Below are positions 42,852 through 54,192 of a stretch of DNA of 64,000 nt, piece by piece. The position numbers and the translations under genes are program-made. The notes under the pieces are model-generated. The model was not told where the DNA came from. It made no database searches and saw nothing but the letters and a program-made list of their open reading frames with translations. This DNA is from Rubrivivax sp. (GTDB taxonomy: Bacteria > Pseudomonadota > Gammaproteobacteria > Burkholderiales > Burkholderiaceae_C). The stretch covers positions 124,001 to 188,000 of the forward strand of contig JADCGP010000011.1 in the NCBI GenBank assembly GCA_020248915.1. The letters are read 5' to 3'. Within the stretch, counting starts at the first letter, position 1; the number at the start of each line of letters is the position of its first letter.

Positions 42852-44267
42852 GTGAGCAAGACCGTCGCCGACGTGATGAAGATGGTGAAGGAGAACGAAG
42901 TCAAGTTCGTCGACTTCCGCTTCACCGACACCCGCGGCAAGGAACAGCACGTCACCGTCCCCGTGTCCGCCTTCGAGGAGGACAAGTTCACAGCGGGCCA
43001 CGCCTTCGACGGATCGTCGATCGCCGGCTGGAAGGGCATCGAGGCGTCGGACATGCTGCTTATGCCCGATCCCAACACGGCCAACATCGACCCGTTCTTC
43101 GAGGAACCGACGCTGATCCTCAGCTGCGACGTGCTCGAGCCCGGGGACGGCAAGCCCTACGACCGCGACCCGCGCTCGCTCGCCAAGCGCGCCGAGGCCT
43201 ACCTGAAGGCCAGCGGCATCGGCGACGCCGCCTACTTCGGGCCCGAGCCCGAGTTCTTCATCTTCGACCAGGTGCACTGGCACGTCGGCATGGACGGCAG
43301 CCACGTCAGCATCTCCTCGGAGGAGGCGCCCTGGAGCACGAACAAGCAGTTCGAGGGCGGCAACATGGCGCACCGGCCCGGCGTCAAGGGCGGCTACTTC
43401 CCAGTGCCGCCGGTGGACAGCTTCCAGGACATGCGCTCGGAGATGTGCCTGCTGCTCGAGCAGTGCGGCATCCCGGTCGAGGTGCACCACCACGAGGTGG
43501 CGGCGCCCGGCCAGTGCGAGATCGGCACCAAGTTCAGCACGCTGGTGCAGCGCGCCGACTGGCTGCAGCTGCAGAAGTACATCATCCACAACGTGGCGCA
43601 CGCCTACGGCAAGACGGCCACCTTCATGCCCAAGCCGGTGGTCGGCGACAACGGCAGCGGCATGCACGTGCACCAGTCGGTGTGGAAGGGCGGCCAGAAC
43701 CTGTTCGCCGGCGACGGCTACGCGGGCCTGTCGGAGTTCGCGCTGTACTACATCGGCGGCATCATCAAGCACGCCCGCGCGCTCAACGCCATCACCAACC
43801 CGGGCACCAACAGCTACAAGCGCCTGGTCCCCGGCTTCGAGGCGCCGGTCAAGCTGGCCTACTCGTCGCGCAACCGCTCGGCCTCGATCCGGATCCCCTA
43901 CGTGGCGAGCCCCAAGGGCCGCCGCATCGAGGTGCGCTTCCCCGACCCCACGGCCAACCCCTACCTCGCCTTCGCGGCGATGCTGATGGCGGGCCTGGAC
44001 GGCGTCGAGAACAAGATCCACCCCGGCGAGGCGGCGACGAAGGACCTGTACCACCTGCCGCCGGAAGAGGACGCGAAGATCCCCACCGTCTGCCACAGCC
44101 TCGACCAGGCCCTCGGGGAGCTCGACAAGGACCGCAAGTTCCTGACCAAGGGCGGCGTGTTCACCGACTCGATGATCGACGCCTACATCGACCTGAAGAT
44201 GACCGAAGTGACGCGCTTCCGGATGACCACGCACCCGGTCGAGTTCGACATGTACTACTCGCTGTAA
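42852..44267 (+). CDS. glnA: Glutamine synthetase, type I
   Basis: A 471-residue dodecameric enzyme that makes glutamine from glutamate, ammonia and ATP. Conserved parts include [13 protein letters not shown], the latch FDGSSIAGW, the metal site [17 protein letters not shown], the Glu-flap [13 protein letters not shown] and RSASIRIP. Tyr400 in [10 protein letters not shown] is the adenylylation site of the GSI-beta class. The GTG start is preceded by GAGGAGAAG. Control is expected from a sigma-54 promoter with NtrC sites upstream; a T-rich hairpin after the stop separates it from the next gene. Part of the classical glnA-ntrB-ntrC locus. Confidence 0.98.
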   Translation: MSKTVADVMKMVKENEVKFVDFRFTDTRGKEQHVTVPVSAFEEDKFTAGHAFDGSSIAGWKGIEASDMLLMPDPNTANIDPFFEEPTLILSCDVLEPGDGKPYDRDPRSLAKRAEAYLKASGIGDAAYFGPEPEFFIFDQVHWHVGMDGSHVSISSEEAPWSTNKQFEGGNMAHRPGVKGGYFPVPPVDSFQDMRSEMCLLLEQCGIPVEVHHHEVAAPGQCEIGTKFSTLVQRADWLQLQKYIIHNVAHAYGKTATFMPKPVVGDNGSGMHVHQSVWKGGQNLFAGDGYAGLSEFALYYIGGIIKHARALNAITNPGTNSYKRLVPGFEAPVKLAYSSRNRSASIRIPYVASPKGRRIEVRFPDPTANPYLAFAAMLMAGLDGVENKIHPGEAATKDLYHLPPEEDAKIPTVCHSLDQALGELDKDRKFLTKGGVFTDSMIDAYIDLKMTEVTRFRMTTHPVEFDMYYSL

Positions 44268-44305
44268 GGCGATGACGGCATCGGCCGCGCGCGGCCGGAC
44301 CGGAG

Positions 44306-44332
44306 AAGGGGCGGGCGACCGCCCCTTCTTGC
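44306..44332 (+). terminator. Intrinsic terminator after glnA
   Basis: AAGGGGCG pairs with CGCCCCTT (8 bp) around a GGCGAC loop, followed by CTTGCTT. It lies 39 nt after the glnA stop and would separate glnA from the downstream ntrBC group. Confidence 0.65.
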
Positions 44333-44378
44333 TTGATCGCCGGGCTCGCGGCGCTCGCCCGCCGGCGCCGGTTGGCGC

Positions 44379-44384
44379 GACAAT
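44379..44384 (+). promoter_or_regulatory. -10-like hexamer 6 nt before an ATG (leaderless type)
   Basis: GACAAT is followed by GCGGCG and the ATG at 44391. No Shine-Dalgarno sequence is present; the glnA terminator lies just upstream, so a new promoter is needed here. Confidence 0.4.
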
Positions 44385-44390
44385 GCGGCG

Positions 44391-44960
44391 ATGAGTTGGC
44401 GAGCCCCGTTCCTGCGTGCGGCGCTGCCCGGCGCCCTGGCCGGCCTGGTGGCATGGCCGGCCCACGCCCAGTCGACCCCGGGCCAGGTCTACCGCTGCCC
44501 CGGGCCGCCGGTGCTCTACACCGACCAACTGTCTCCGCAGGAGGCCCGCGACCGCGGCTGCCGCACGATCGAGGGCGCCCCTATCACCATCGTCCAGGGC
44601 AACCGCCCGCGGACCGCTGCGCCTGCTGCCGCTCCAGGCACGGCCGGCGCGGCCCCGGCGGCCGGCGGCCCGGCGGCGCCCGCAGCCGGCGCGCGCGGCG
44701 CCGAGGCCCGTGTCGACCCCGCCGAGCAGCGCGCGCGCGACAGCGACGCGCGCCGCATCCTCGGCGAGGAACTGCGGCGCGAGGAAGAACGGTTGGCCGC
44801 CATGGTCAAAGAATTCAACAACGGCGAGCCCGAGCGCCGCGGCGAAGAGCGCAACTACGCCAAGTACCTGGAACGCGTGGCCGAGATGCGCGCCGCCATC
44901 CAGCGCAAGGAGGCCGACATCGCGGCCATCCGGCGCGAGCTGGCCAAGCTGCCGAACTGA
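44391..44960 (+). CDS. Periplasmic protein with DUF4124-like start and coiled coil
   Basis: A 189-residue exported protein. A signal peptide (RAALPGALAGLVAWPAHA-Q) is followed by a DUF4124-like stretch (GQVYRCPGPPVLYTDQLSPQEARDRGCRTIEG), an Ala/Pro/Gly-rich linker and a charged coiled-coil helix (EELRREEERLAAMVKEFNNGEPERRGEERNYAKYLERVAEMRAAIQRKEADIAAIRREL). Function unknown. It sits between glnA and ntrB, and its stop lies 14 nt before the ntrB start, so it is probably cotranscribed with ntrBC without an obvious link to nitrogen control. Confidence 0.75.
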   Translation: MSWRAPFLRAALPGALAGLVAWPAHAQSTPGQVYRCPGPPVLYTDQLSPQEARDRGCRTIEGAPITIVQGNRPRTAAPAAAPGTAGAAPAAGGPAAPAAGARGAEARVDPAEQRARDSDARRILGEELRREEERLAAMVKEFNNGEPERRGEERNYAKYLERVAEMRAAIQRKEADIAAIRRELAKLPN

Positions 44961-44974
44961 CCCGGCACGATCCG

Positions 44975-46063
44975 ATGGACGCCGACGCCGCGCCGTCGGA
45001 ATTCGAGGCCCTGGACCTGCTCGCCTCGATGGTGGCGGTGCTGCAGCCCGACGGCGGCTGCCGCTACGCCAACGCGGCGCTGGAAAACGCCCTCGGCACG
45101 TCGCGCCGGGCGCTGCGGCGCGGCAACGCGCTGGACTGGCTGGCCGACGCCGCCCCGCTGCGCGACACGCTGCGCATGGTGGCGGCCAACGAGGTGGCCT
45201 GCGGCCGTTTCGACGCCCTGCTGCAGCGCGCGGCCGGCGGCCGCGGCGAGGTGCCGGTGCACGTCATCGTCAGCCAGGTCGAGCGCGCCGGCGAGGGCAC
45301 GTCGCGTCAGCTGCTGCTGGAGATGATCGAGGTCGAGCAGCAGGCACGGCTCGACCGCGAGGAGAGGCTGCAGGCCCTGGTGCAGGCCAACAAGGAGCTG
45401 GTGCGCAACCTGGCGCACGAGATCAAGAACCCGCTGGGCGGCATCCGCGGCGCGGCCCAGCTGCTGGCGATGGAGATGCCCACGCGCGAGCTGTCGGAGT
45501 ACACCAGCGTCATCATCCACGAGGCCGACCGGCTGCAGTCGCTGGTGGACCGGCTGCTCGCCCCGCACCGCCGGCCGCAGGTGGTGGCCGACGTCAACAT
45601 CCACGAGATCTGCGAGCGGGTGCGTGCGCTGATGCTCGCCGAGTTCCCGCGCGGGCTGGCGCTGGTGCGCGACTACGACACCTCGATCCCCGAGTTCTGC
45701 GGCGACCGCGAGCAGCTGATCCAGGCGGTGCTCAACGTCGCCCGCAACGCCGCCCAGGCCCTGGCGGGGCGCATCGCCGCCGGCGACGCCCGCATCGTGC
45801 TGCGCACGCGCATCGCCCGCCAGGTGACGCTTGGCCGGCAGCGGCACCGGCTGGCACTCGAATTGCATGTGGAGGACAACGGACCCGGCGTTCCCGAGGA
45901 GATCCGAGACCGCATCTTCCAGCCCCTCGTGTCGGGGCGGGCTGAGGGCAGCGGCCTCGGGTTGACCCTGGCGCAGACCTTCGTGCAGCAACACCAGGGC
46001 ACGATCGAGTGCGACAGCGTCCCCGGCCGGACCGTGTTCACGATGCTGATTCCGCTGCCCTGA
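44975..46063 (+). CDS. ntrB: Nitrogen regulation sensor kinase NtrB
   Basis: A 362-residue soluble PAS-histidine kinase that phosphorylates or dephosphorylates NtrC according to the nitrogen signal relayed by PII. The PAS domain spans about 10-120. The H-box NLAHEIKNPLGGIRGAAQLL carries His148; the N-box (VLNVARNAAQAL), G1 box (VEDNGPGVPEEI) and G2 box (GSGLGLTLAQT) form the ATP-binding domain. No membrane segment, as expected for NtrB. The longer ORF start in the track overlaps the upstream gene and is not used. ntrC follows after 28 nt. Confidence 0.96.
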   Translation: MDADAAPSEFEALDLLASMVAVLQPDGGCRYANAALENALGTSRRALRRGNALDWLADAAPLRDTLRMVAANEVACGRFDALLQRAAGGRGEVPVHVIVSQVERAGEGTSRQLLLEMIEVEQQARLDREERLQALVQANKELVRNLAHEIKNPLGGIRGAAQLLAMEMPTRELSEYTSVIIHEADRLQSLVDRLLAPHRRPQVVADVNIHEICERVRALMLAEFPRGLALVRDYDTSIPEFCGDREQLIQAVLNVARNAAQALAGRIAAGDARIVLRTRIARQVTLGRQRHRLALELHVEDNGPGVPEEIRDRIFQPLVSGRAEGSGLGLTLAQTFVQQHQGTIECDSVPGRTVFTMLIPLP

Positions 46064-46091
46064 TGCCACCGAACTCGACCGGCCCTGCTGC

Positions 46092-47648
<1,557 letters not shown>

Positions 47649-47656
47649 CCGTCCAT

Positions 47657-47738
47657 CGCGCTTGCGCGGCGCCGCCCGCTCCGCCGCGCTCGCGCGGCGC
47701 CGCCCGCTCCCCCGCGCTCGCGCGGCGGCACCGGCTCC
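47657..47738. repeat. 28-bp tandem repeat, three copies
   Basis: Units begin at 47657, 47685 and 47713; the first two differ by single bases, the third is degenerate in its second half. Each contains the self-complementary CCGCGCTCGCGCGG-like core, able to form a GC hairpin. The array fills the gap between the convergent ntrC and exonuclease III genes and may act as a transcription barrier. Confidence 0.75.
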
Positions 47739-47749
47739 TGCCGGGCGGC

Positions 47750-48541
47750 TCAGCCGAGCGTCAGCACCACCGGCGCGTGATCGCTCGGCCGCTCGTTGCG
47801 GCGGGGCCCCTTGTCGATCGCGCAGGCCGCCACGCGCGGCTGCAGCGCCGCGCTGACCAGCACGTGGTCGATGCGCAGCCCCTGGTTGCGGCGGAACGCG
47901 AGGTTGCGGTAATCCCACCAGGACCAGCTGCGCTCGGGCTGCTCGAACAGCCGGAACGCGTCGACCAGGCCGAGCGCGACGAGGGCGCGGAACTGCGCCC
48001 GCTCCTCGTCGGTGCAGTGGATCTGCCCGGCCCAGGCGACCGGGTCGTGCACGTCGCGGTCTTCGGGCGCGACGTTGAAGTCGCCCATCAGCACCAGCGC
48101 CGGGTGCGCGGCCAGCTCGGCGCGCACCCACTCGCGCAGCGCGCCGAGCCAGCGCATCTTGTAGGCGAACTTGTCGCTGCCCGGCTCCTGGCCGTTGGGG
48201 AAATAGGCGCCGATCACGCGCAGCGGGCCGCCGCCGCCGGGCACGGTGGCCGCGATCACGCGCGCCTGCTCGTCGTCGAAGCCCGGGATGTTGTGCACCA
48301 CGTCGACGGCACCGCCGGCCACCGTGTCGCGGCGCGCCAGCAGGGCGACGCCGTTGTAGGTGCGCTGCCCGAAGCACCGGGCCGCGTAGCCGGCCGCCTC
48401 GAGCTCGGCGTGCGGGAAGCGGTCGTCGGTGAGCTTGGTCTCCTGCAGCGCCACCACGTCCACCGGGTTGGCGTCCAGCCAGGCCAGCAGCTGGGGCAGG
48501 CGCACCGACAGCGAGTTGACGTTCCAGGTGGCGAGTTTCAT
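47750..48541 (-). CDS. xth: Exodeoxyribonuclease III
   Basis: A 263-residue Mg-dependent AP endonuclease/3'-exonuclease of the ExoIII family used in base-excision repair. Signature residues occur in [49 protein letters not shown] and the terminal [11 protein letters not shown] ... SDHAPVVL. It starts with ATGA overlap to the MFS gene stop, so it is the last gene of the minus-strand run thyA-folA-MFS-xth. The much longer ORF of the track in this frame is an artefact. Confidence 0.95.
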   Translation of the reverse strand: MKLATWNVNSLSVRLPQLLAWLDANPVDVVALQETKLTDDRFPHAELEAAGYAARCFGQRTYNGVALLARRDTVAGGAVDVVHNIPGFDDEQARVIAATVPGGGGPLRVIGAYFPNGQEPGSDKFAYKMRWLGALREWVRAELAAHPALVLMGDFNVAPEDRDVHDPVAWAGQIHCTDEERAQFRALVALGLVDAFRLFEQPERSWSWWDYRNLAFRRNQGLRIDHVLVSAALQPRVAACAIDKGPRRNERPSDHAPVVLTLG

Positions 48542-49806
48542 CGGGGTGATTGGACCAGATCGCCGTCCGGCGCCGCGTCCGGCGGGCCGCGGCGCGTGCG
48601 CCACAGCAGCCACGACGCGAGAGCCAGGTTCAGCGCGTTCCAGGCCACGCCGTTGACGAACGCGGCCTCGTAGCTGCCGGTGAGGTCGAACACCTTGCCC
48701 GACATCCACCCGCCGAGCGCCATGCCGAGCAGCGTGGCCATCAGCACCGTGCCGATGCGCGCCGCGGCGGCCGCCGGCGGGAAGTGCTCGCGCACGATGA
48801 CCGCGTAGCTCGGCACGATGCCCCCCTGGAACAGGCCGAACAGGGCCGAGATCACGTACAGCGACACCAGCCCGTCGAACGGGATGAACAGCAGCAGCGC
48901 CACGCCCTGGAGCACCGAGCCGAGCAGCAGCGTGCGCAGGCCGCCGATGCGGTCGCAGATCGCGCCCGAGATCAGCCGCGACGCGATGCCGAAGGCGAGC
49001 ATCAGGCTCAGCATCTCCGCGCCGCGCGCCGCGCCGTAGCCGAGGTCGCCGCAGTAGGCCACGATGTGCACCTGCGGCATCGCCATCGCCACGCAGCAGG
49101 CCACGCCGGCCGTGCACAGGACGAACTGGGCCTGGCCGAGCGAGAGTCCGAACGGCCGCTCCGACGGCGTTACCTTCGGCGCGCGGCCGGCGGCTGCCGG
49201 CGCGGGGCCGGCCGGCGCGCGGGCGCGCATCCGCAGTGCCAGCAGCGGCAGCGTCAGCGCGCAGAACAGCCCGAGTGCAGCGTAGGTGGGGCGCCAGCCG
49301 TAGTGGTCCACCAGGGGCTGCACGATCGGCGGCCACAGCGTGCCCGAGAGATAGTTGCCGCTGGCGGCGATGGCCACCGCGATGCCGCGCCGCCGCACGA
49401 ACCACGCCGAGGCGTCGGCGACCAGGGGCGCGAAGGTGGCCGCGCTGCCCAGCGCCCCGAGCAGCAGCCCGTTGGCGAGCGCGAACAGCCACAGGCTCGG
49501 GCTGGCCGCCGCCAGCAGGTAGCCGCCGGCCAGGCCCGCCGTCCCGAGCAGCACCACCGGCACCAGGCCGCGCCGGTCGGCCAGCCGCCCGAAGGCGATG
49601 CCGCCGAGGCCGAAGCCCACCATCAGCAGCGTGTAGGGCAGCGAGGCGCCCGCACGCGCGACGCCGAAGTCGGCCTGCACCACCGGCAGCACGACCGAGA
49701 TCACGTACATCGGCGACGAGCCGATCGTCATCAGCGCGAGCACGGCCCCCAGCCGTCCCCACGCATAGCGCGAGTCGACGCCGTGCTCGCCGCCGGCCAA
49801 GCTCAT
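48538..49806 (-). CDS. MFS transporter
   Basis: A 422-residue major facilitator protein with 12 predicted membrane spans and a central hydrophilic loop (about 195-225). The motif between spans 2 and 3 appears as [16 protein letters not shown]. The overall look is of the monocarboxylate/oxalate-formate-like transporters (e.g. [30 protein letters not shown]), but the substrate cannot be told. Start and stop overlap folA and xth by 4 nt each, so all three are translationally coupled; no functional link is apparent. Confidence 0.88.
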   Translation of the reverse strand: MSLAGGEHGVDSRYAWGRLGAVLALMTIGSSPMYVISVVLPVVQADFGVARAGASLPYTLLMVGFGLGGIAFGRLADRRGLVPVVLLGTAGLAGGYLLAAASPSLWLFALANGLLLGALGSAATFAPLVADASAWFVRRRGIAVAIAASGNYLSGTLWPPIVQPLVDHYGWRPTYAALGLFCALTLPLLALRMRARAPAGPAPAAAGRAPKVTPSERPFGLSLGQAQFVLCTAGVACCVAMAMPQVHIVAYCGDLGYGAARGAEMLSLMLAFGIASRLISGAICDRIGGLRTLLLGSVLQGVALLLFIPFDGLVSLYVISALFGLFQGGIVPSYAVIVREHFPPAAAAARIGTVLMATLLGMALGGWMSGKVFDLTGSYEAAFVNGVAWNALNLALASWLLWRTRRGPPDAAPDGDLVQSPR

Positions 49807-50312
49807 GGGGCGGCCACGGGCCCGCGGCGCCGATAGCGGACGAACGCGAGCGGCGTGCCGTCGGCCGCGGCCGCCTCACGCCGCTCGACGAGGTCGAACG
49901 CGGCCCGGTCCCAGGCCGGGAACCAGGCGTCGGTGCCCTCGAACACGCGGGGGACCTCGGTCAGCACAAGTTCGTCGGCGCGCGGCAGCGCCTGGGCGTA
50001 GACCTCGGCGCCGCCCATCACGTAGACGGTGGGCGCCGCGGCCAGCAGCGCCAGCGCCGCGTCGAGGCTGGCCGCGACCTCCGCCCCCGCGGGACGGAAC
50101 GACGGATCGCGGCTCAGCACCAGGTTGCGCCGGCCCGGCAGCGGCCGGAACCGCTCGGGCAGCGACAGCCAGGTCCTGCGGCCCATGACGACCGGCGCGC
50201 CCATCGTCGTGGCACGGAAGTGGCGCTGGTCGGCCGGGTCGCTGAACAGCAGCGCGTTACCGCGGCCGATGCCGCCGTCGGCCGCCACCGCCGCGATCAG
50301 CACGAGCTTCAC
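49803..50312 (-). CDS. folA: Dihydrofolate reductase
   Basis: A 169-residue NADPH-dependent enzyme that regenerates tetrahydrofolate after thymidylate synthesis. The N-terminal [17 protein letters not shown], the catalytic Asp28 and [16 protein letters not shown] with [13 protein letters not shown] are clear. The substrate loop reads LLFSDPADQ where E. coli has MPWNLPADL, so the conserved Pro-Trp is Leu-Phe; such variation may affect ligand and inhibitor binding. It lies 28 nt after thyA, the usual metabolic partner, and overlaps the MFS gene. Confidence 0.95.
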   Translation of the reverse strand: MKLVLIAAVAADGGIGRGNALLFSDPADQRHFRATTMGAPVVMGRRTWLSLPERFRPLPGRRNLVLSRDPSFRPAGAEVAASLDAALALLAAAPTVYVMGGAEVYAQALPRADELVLTEVPRVFEGTDAWFPAWDRAAFDLVERREAAAADGTPLAFVRYRRRGPVAAP

Positions 50313-50340
50313 CGCGCGCCGCCCCGCCCGGGTTGCGAGG

Positions 50341-51171
50341 TCACACCGCCACCGGCGCCTTGATCAGCGGGTGCGGGTCGTAGCCGGCGATCTCGAAGTC
50401 GTCGAACCCGTACTCGAAGATCGACGCCGGCCGCCGCCTGATCACGAGCCGCGGCCAGGGCCGCGCGTCGCGCGCGAGCTGCGTCCTCACCTGCTCGAAG
50501 TGGTTGTTGTAGATGTGGCAGTCGCCGCCGGTCCAGATGAACTCGCCGACGTCGAGGTCGCACTGCTGCGCCAGCATGTGCGTCAGCAGCGCGTAGCTGG
50601 CGATGTTGAAGGGCACGCCCAGGAAGATGTCGGCGCTGCGCTGGTAGAGCTGGCACGACAGCCTGCCCGGAGCCGAAGGCGACTCGCCGGGCGCGACGTA
50701 GAACTGGAAGAACGCGTGGCAGGGCGCCAGCGCCATCCGCGGCAGCTCGGACACGTTCCACGCGCTGACGATGATGCGCCGGCTGTCGGGGTTGGCGCGC
50801 AGCTGCCGCACCACCTCGGCGATCTGGTCGACGTGGCCGCCGTCGGGCGTGGGCCAGCTGCGCCACTGCACGCCGTAGACCGGCCCCAGGTCGCCAGTGG
50901 CGGGGTCGGCCCACTCGTCCCAGATCGTCACCCCGCGCTCCTGCAGCCAGCGCGCGTTGCCGTCGCCGCGCAGGAACCACAGCAGCTCGAGGGCCACGCT
51001 CTTCCAGTGCACCTTCTTGGTCGTCACGAGCGGGAAGCCGGCGCGCAGGTCGAAGCGCATCTGGTGGCCGAAGACGCTGCGCGTGCCGGTGCCGGTGCGG
51101 TCGGCCTTGGCCACGCCGTGCTCGAACACGTGGCGCATCAGGTCTTCGTAGGGCGTGGAGATCGCTGCCAT
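50341..51171 (-). CDS. thyA: Thymidylate synthase
   Basis: A 276-residue enzyme that methylates dUMP with 5,10-methylenetetrahydrofolate. Diagnostic stretches are [65 protein letters not shown] (catalytic Cys in APCH) and [20 protein letters not shown]. It precedes folA on the minus strand, coupling methyl transfer with dihydrofolate recycling. GATAAT lies only 8 nt before its ATG and overlaps the stop of the ABC transporter gene, so it could start its own leaderless transcript. Confidence 0.97.
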   Translation of the reverse strand: MAAISTPYEDLMRHVFEHGVAKADRTGTGTRSVFGHQMRFDLRAGFPLVTTKKVHWKSVALELLWFLRGDGNARWLQERGVTIWDEWADPATGDLGPVYGVQWRSWPTPDGGHVDQIAEVVRQLRANPDSRRIIVSAWNVSELPRMALAPCHAFFQFYVAPGESPSAPGRLSCQLYQRSADIFLGVPFNIASYALLTHMLAQQCDLDVGEFIWTGGDCHIYNNHFEQVRTQLARDARPWPRLVIRRRPASIFEYGFDDFEIAGYDPHPLIKAPVAV

Positions 51172-51179
51172 GGGGGCGG

Positions 51180-51185
51180 ATTATC
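51180..51185 (-). promoter_or_regulatory. -10-like hexamer 8 nt before the thyA ATG (leaderless type)
   Basis: On the minus strand GATAAT is followed by 8 nt and the ATG at 51171. The hexamer includes the TAA stop of the upstream ABC gene, so its base composition is partly explained by that codon. Confidence 0.3.
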
Positions 51186-53079
51186 CCGGGGCGGGCCGGG
51201 CGGCCTGGGGGGCCTGGGGGGCCTGGGGGGCATCGGCCTGGTCGGCGGTCCGGGCCGTGTCGGCGCCGTCCGCGGCCGGCTGCAGATCGAACTGCATCGC
51301 CGCCAGGCGCGCGTAGAGGCCGCCGCGGGCCACCAGCGCGTCGTGCGTGCCGGCCTCGACGACGCGGCCGCCGTCCATCACGACGATGCGGTCGGCGCGC
51401 AGCACCGTGGCCAGCCGGTGCGCGATGACGAGGGTCGTGCGGTCCTTCATCGCCGCCTCGAGGGCGGCCTGCACCATGCGCTCGCTCTCGGCGTCGAGCG
51501 CGCTGGTGGCCTCGTCGAGCAGCAGCAGCGGCGGGTTCTTCAGCATCGCGCGTGCGATCGCGATGCGCTGGCGCTGGCCGCCCGACAGCCGCACGCCGCG
51601 CTCGCCGAGGTAGGTGTCGTAGCCCTCGGGCAACGCCGAGATGAAGTCGTGCGCGAAGGCGGCGCGTGCGGCCGCCTCGACCTCGGCATCGCTCGCGTCG
51701 GGGCGGCCGTAGCGGATGTTCTCGCGCGCCGAGCTCGAGAACACCGTGCTGTCCTGCGGCACGATGCCGATGCGCGCGCGCAGCTCGGCCAGCGCCGCCT
51801 CGCGCACCGGCACGCCGTCGATCGCCACCGCGCCGCGCGAGGCGTCGTAGAAGCGCAGCAGCAGCTGGAACACGGTGCTCTTGCCGGCGCCGCTCGGGCC
51901 GACCAGGGCCACGGTCTCGCCCGGCCGCACCTCCAGCGAGACGCCGTCCAGCGCCGCCTGCCGCGGGCGCGAGGGGTAGTGGAACACCACGTCGCGCAGC
52001 AGCACCGCCGAGCCGCCGCGTGCCGGCGGCAGCGGCCGCGGCGACGGCGGCTCGGCCACCGGGCTCGTCGACGCCAGCAGCTCCATCAGCCGCTCGGTGG
52101 CGCCGGCGGCCCGCAGCAGCTCGCCGTACACCTCGGACAGGACCGCCACCGCGCCGACGAGGATGATGACGAACACCACCGTCTGGCCCAGGTGCCCGGC
52201 GCTGATCTCGCCCGCCAGCACCGCCTGCGTGCCCTGGTACAGGCCCCACAGCAGCGCGCCGAAGGTGGCGGTGATCATGAAGGCCACCAGCGCCGAGCGC
52301 ACCCGGGTGCGCTTGCGCGCGGCCTGGAAGGCGCTCTCGGTGGCGGCGGCGAAGCGCGCCGCCTCACGGCCCTCCTGCACGTAGCCCTGCACGACGGGGA
52401 TCGCGTTGAGCACCTCGGCCGCGATCGCGCTCGAGTCGGCCACGCGGTCCTGGCTGGTGCGGCTGAGGCGGCGCACCCGGCGTCCGAAGTACAGGCCCGG
52501 CAGCACCACCAGCACCAGGATGCCGAGCACCTGCGTCATCACCCAGGGGTTGGTGACGATCAGCGCCACCAGCGCGCCGGCCCCCATCACCGTGTTGCGT
52601 AGCCCCATGCTGAGCGAGCTGCCGACCACCGTCTGCACCAGCGTGGTGTCGGCGGTCAGGCGCGAGACCACCTCGCCGGTCTGCGTGCTCTCGAAGAACT
52701 CGGGGCTCTGGCGCACGACGTGGGCGTAGACCGCGTTGCGCAGGTCTGCCGTGATGCGCTCGCCCAGCCAGGTCACCATGTAGAACCGCGCGGCCGAGAA
52801 CAGACCCAGCGCGGCGCCCACGCCGAACAGCGCCAGGAAGTGTCCGCGCAGCGCCATCAGGCGCTCGCCCGGGTCGGCGGCCACCAGGCCCTGGTCGATC
52901 AGCCCCTTCAGCGCCACCGGCAGCAGCAGCGTGCTGGCGGCGGCCAGCACCAGGAAGGCGCCGGCCAGGGCGATGCGGCCGCGGTAGGGGCGCAGGAAGG
53001 GCAGCAGCGCGGCCAGCGCCCGCGGCGAGGCGGCCGCGGCGCGTGCCGCCGCCTTGACTTCCGGGGCGGGGGGAGGCAT
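51181..53079 (-). CDS. MsbA-like ABC exporter (fused membrane and ATPase domains)
   Basis: A 632-residue half-transporter expected to dimerise and export a lipid, peptide or drug. The N-terminal six-span domain covers about 25-320 ([29 protein letters not shown] at its start). The ATPase domain has Walker [11 protein letters not shown]-loop [11 protein letters not shown], signature [15 protein letters not shown], Walker [13 protein letters not shown] and the H-loop His in VIAHRL. The C-terminal tail is low complexity ([13 protein letters not shown]) and derives from a 9-bp repeat. The start ATG is the first giving the family N-terminus; TAGACT lies 7 nt upstream. thyA follows after 9 nt. Confidence 0.92.
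   Translation of the reverse strand: MPPPAPEVKAAARAAAASPRALAALLPFLRPYRGRIALAGAFLVLAAASTLLLPVALKGLIDQGLVAADPGERLMALRGHFLALFGVGAALGLFSAARFYMVTWLGERITADLRNAVYAHVVRQSPEFFESTQTGEVVSRLTADTTLVQTVVGSSLSMGLRNTVMGAGALVALIVTNPWVMTQVLGILVLVVLPGLYFGRRVRRLSRTSQDRVADSSAIAAEVLNAIPVVQGYVQEGREAARFAAATESAFQAARKRTRVRSALVAFMITATFGALLWGLYQGTQAVLAGEISAGHLGQTVVFVIILVGAVAVLSEVYGELLRAAGATERLMELLASTSPVAEPPSPRPLPPARGGSAVLLRDVVFHYPSRPRQAALDGVSLEVRPGETVALVGPSGAGKSTVFQLLLRFYDASRGAVAIDGVPVREAALAELRARIGIVPQDSTVFSSSARENIRYGRPDASDAEVEAAARAAFAHDFISALPEGYDTYLGERGVRLSGGQRQRIAIARAMLKNPPLLLLDEATSALDAESERMVQAALEAAMKDRTTLVIAHRLATVLRADRIVVMDGGRVVEAGTHDALVARGGLYARLAAMQFDLQPAADGADTARTADQADAPQAPQAPQAARPAPG
51203..51229. repeat. 9-bp tandem repeat in the end of the ABC transporter gene
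   Basis: GCCTGGGGG occurs three times in direct succession and encodes the Ala-Pro-Gln repeats near the C-terminus of the minus-strand ABC protein. Confidence 0.85.
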
Positions 53080-53086
53080 GCGCCGA

Positions 53087-53092
53087 AGTCTA
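53087..53092 (-). promoter_or_regulatory. -10-like hexamer 7 nt before the ABC transporter ATG (leaderless type)
   Basis: On the minus strand TAGACT (TANNNT form) is followed by 7 nt and the ATG at 53079. No Shine-Dalgarno sequence is visible. Confidence 0.3.
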
Positions 53093-53207
53093 TGCGGCGC
53101 CCGGCCCGGCAGCCCCGCACCCCGGGGGGATCCGGCGACTTTGCGGGTTGCTGGCAGCCACCGGACGTATCCGGATGTGATCGAATACGCCCCTGAGTTC
53201 CAGCGCC

Positions 53208-54095
53208 GTGTCCCCGACCCGCCCTCCCCCCTTGCCGACTGCCCGCAGCGCGGCCGAGCCCGCTCCCGCCACGCCGCAGGCCGAGCAACGCCGGGCGGTG
53301 CCGCTGGTCGGGGTCGTCGTGGCCGTGGGGGCGGTCGGCCTGCTGCTGGCGGCCGGTTGCGGCTACGCGCTCGGGCTGTGGCTGCGTGTTGACGTCCCGT
53401 GGGCAGCGGCGCTGTCGGCGGCGCTCGGCATGGCCGTGGCGACGGTGCCGCTGGGCGCGCTGATGCTCTGGCTGGCCCGCGGCACCGAGGCCGCGCCTGC
53501 CGTCGCTGCGGCACCCGGCGTCGCCGCCCCGGCCGGTGCCGCCCCGGCCGGTGCCGCCATGAGCCGAGAAGAGTTCGTCGCCCTGGCCGAGCGCGAGTGG
53601 GCCCGCTCGCGCCGCTACGGCAGCGGTGCCGCGATGCTGGTCGTCGAACTCGACCACTGGCGGCGCCTGGTCGACCAGCGCGGTGGCGGCTTCGCCGACG
53701 CGGTGCTCCAGCAGGTGGTGCACGACACCGCGCCGACGCTGCGTGGCGCCGACGCGCTTGCGCTGTTCGCAGAGGGCCAGCTCGCCGTCTTTCTCGCCCA
53801 TGCCGACGCCACCGGCGCGCTCGACGTGGCCGAGCGCATCCGCGAGCGCACCGAGCTGCTCGACACGTCGGCGGATGGTCGTCGGCTGCGCAGCACCGTC
53901 AGCGTCGGCGTGGCGCACCTGCGCCCGGCACACCTGCACCTTCAGGCGCTGATCGATGACGCGCTGGAAGCCGTCGTCGCCGCGCGTACCGCCGGCGGCA
54001 ACTGCGTCCGCGCCGCGCCCGTCGAGCGCAGCCGCCTCGACGGCCTCGGCAGCCTGTCCCCGGTCCAACCCCAGCGGCGCGCACGCAAGCCCTGA
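53208..54095 (+). CDS. Membrane protein with degenerate GGDEF domain
   Basis: A 295-residue protein. Two hydrophobic segments near 33-55 and 65-88 anchor it, an Ala/Pro/Gly linker follows, and a GGDEF-like domain begins at MSREEFVALAEREWARSRRYGSGAAMLVVELDHWRRLVDQRG, matching the early part of diguanylate cyclases including the Mg-binding Asp region (VVELDHW). The active-site GGDEF is replaced by a segment reading LFAEGQLAVFLAH, so cyclic-di-GMP synthesis is very unlikely. The later VSVGVAHLRP and the final helix are retained. It may bind nucleotide or act as a protein-interaction domain. The start is a GTG at 53208. Confidence 0.78.
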   Translation: MSPTRPPPLPTARSAAEPAPATPQAEQRRAVPLVGVVVAVGAVGLLLAAGCGYALGLWLRVDVPWAAALSAALGMAVATVPLGALMLWLARGTEAAPAVAAAPGVAAPAGAAPAGAAMSREEFVALAEREWARSRRYGSGAAMLVVELDHWRRLVDQRGGGFADAVLQQVVHDTAPTLRGADALALFAEGQLAVFLAHADATGALDVAERIRERTELLDTSADGRRLRSTVSVGVAHLRPAHLHLQALIDDALEAVVAARTAGGNCVRAAPVERSRLDGLGSLSPVQPQRRARKP

Positions 54096-54192
54096 GCGGC
54101 CTCGGCGCCGTGGCGCGTCACCGGTGCACCCGGCGGCGATCGCGCACCGTCGCGGGGCCACCTCCCAGGGGGCCGGTGACTCGGACGTGGCT

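Noticed and set aside
47657-47738. 28-bp repeats as a small CRISPR array
   Set aside because: The units are directly adjacent with no spacers, and no cas genes are present.
50029-52602. 857-aa plus-strand frame over folA, thyA and the ABC transporter
   Set aside because: Antisense shadow of three well-identified genes.
54117-54180. Inverted repeat GTCACCGG ... CCGGTGAC between convergent genes
   Set aside because: Arms are short and nearly 50 nt apart; likely chance in GC-rich sequence.
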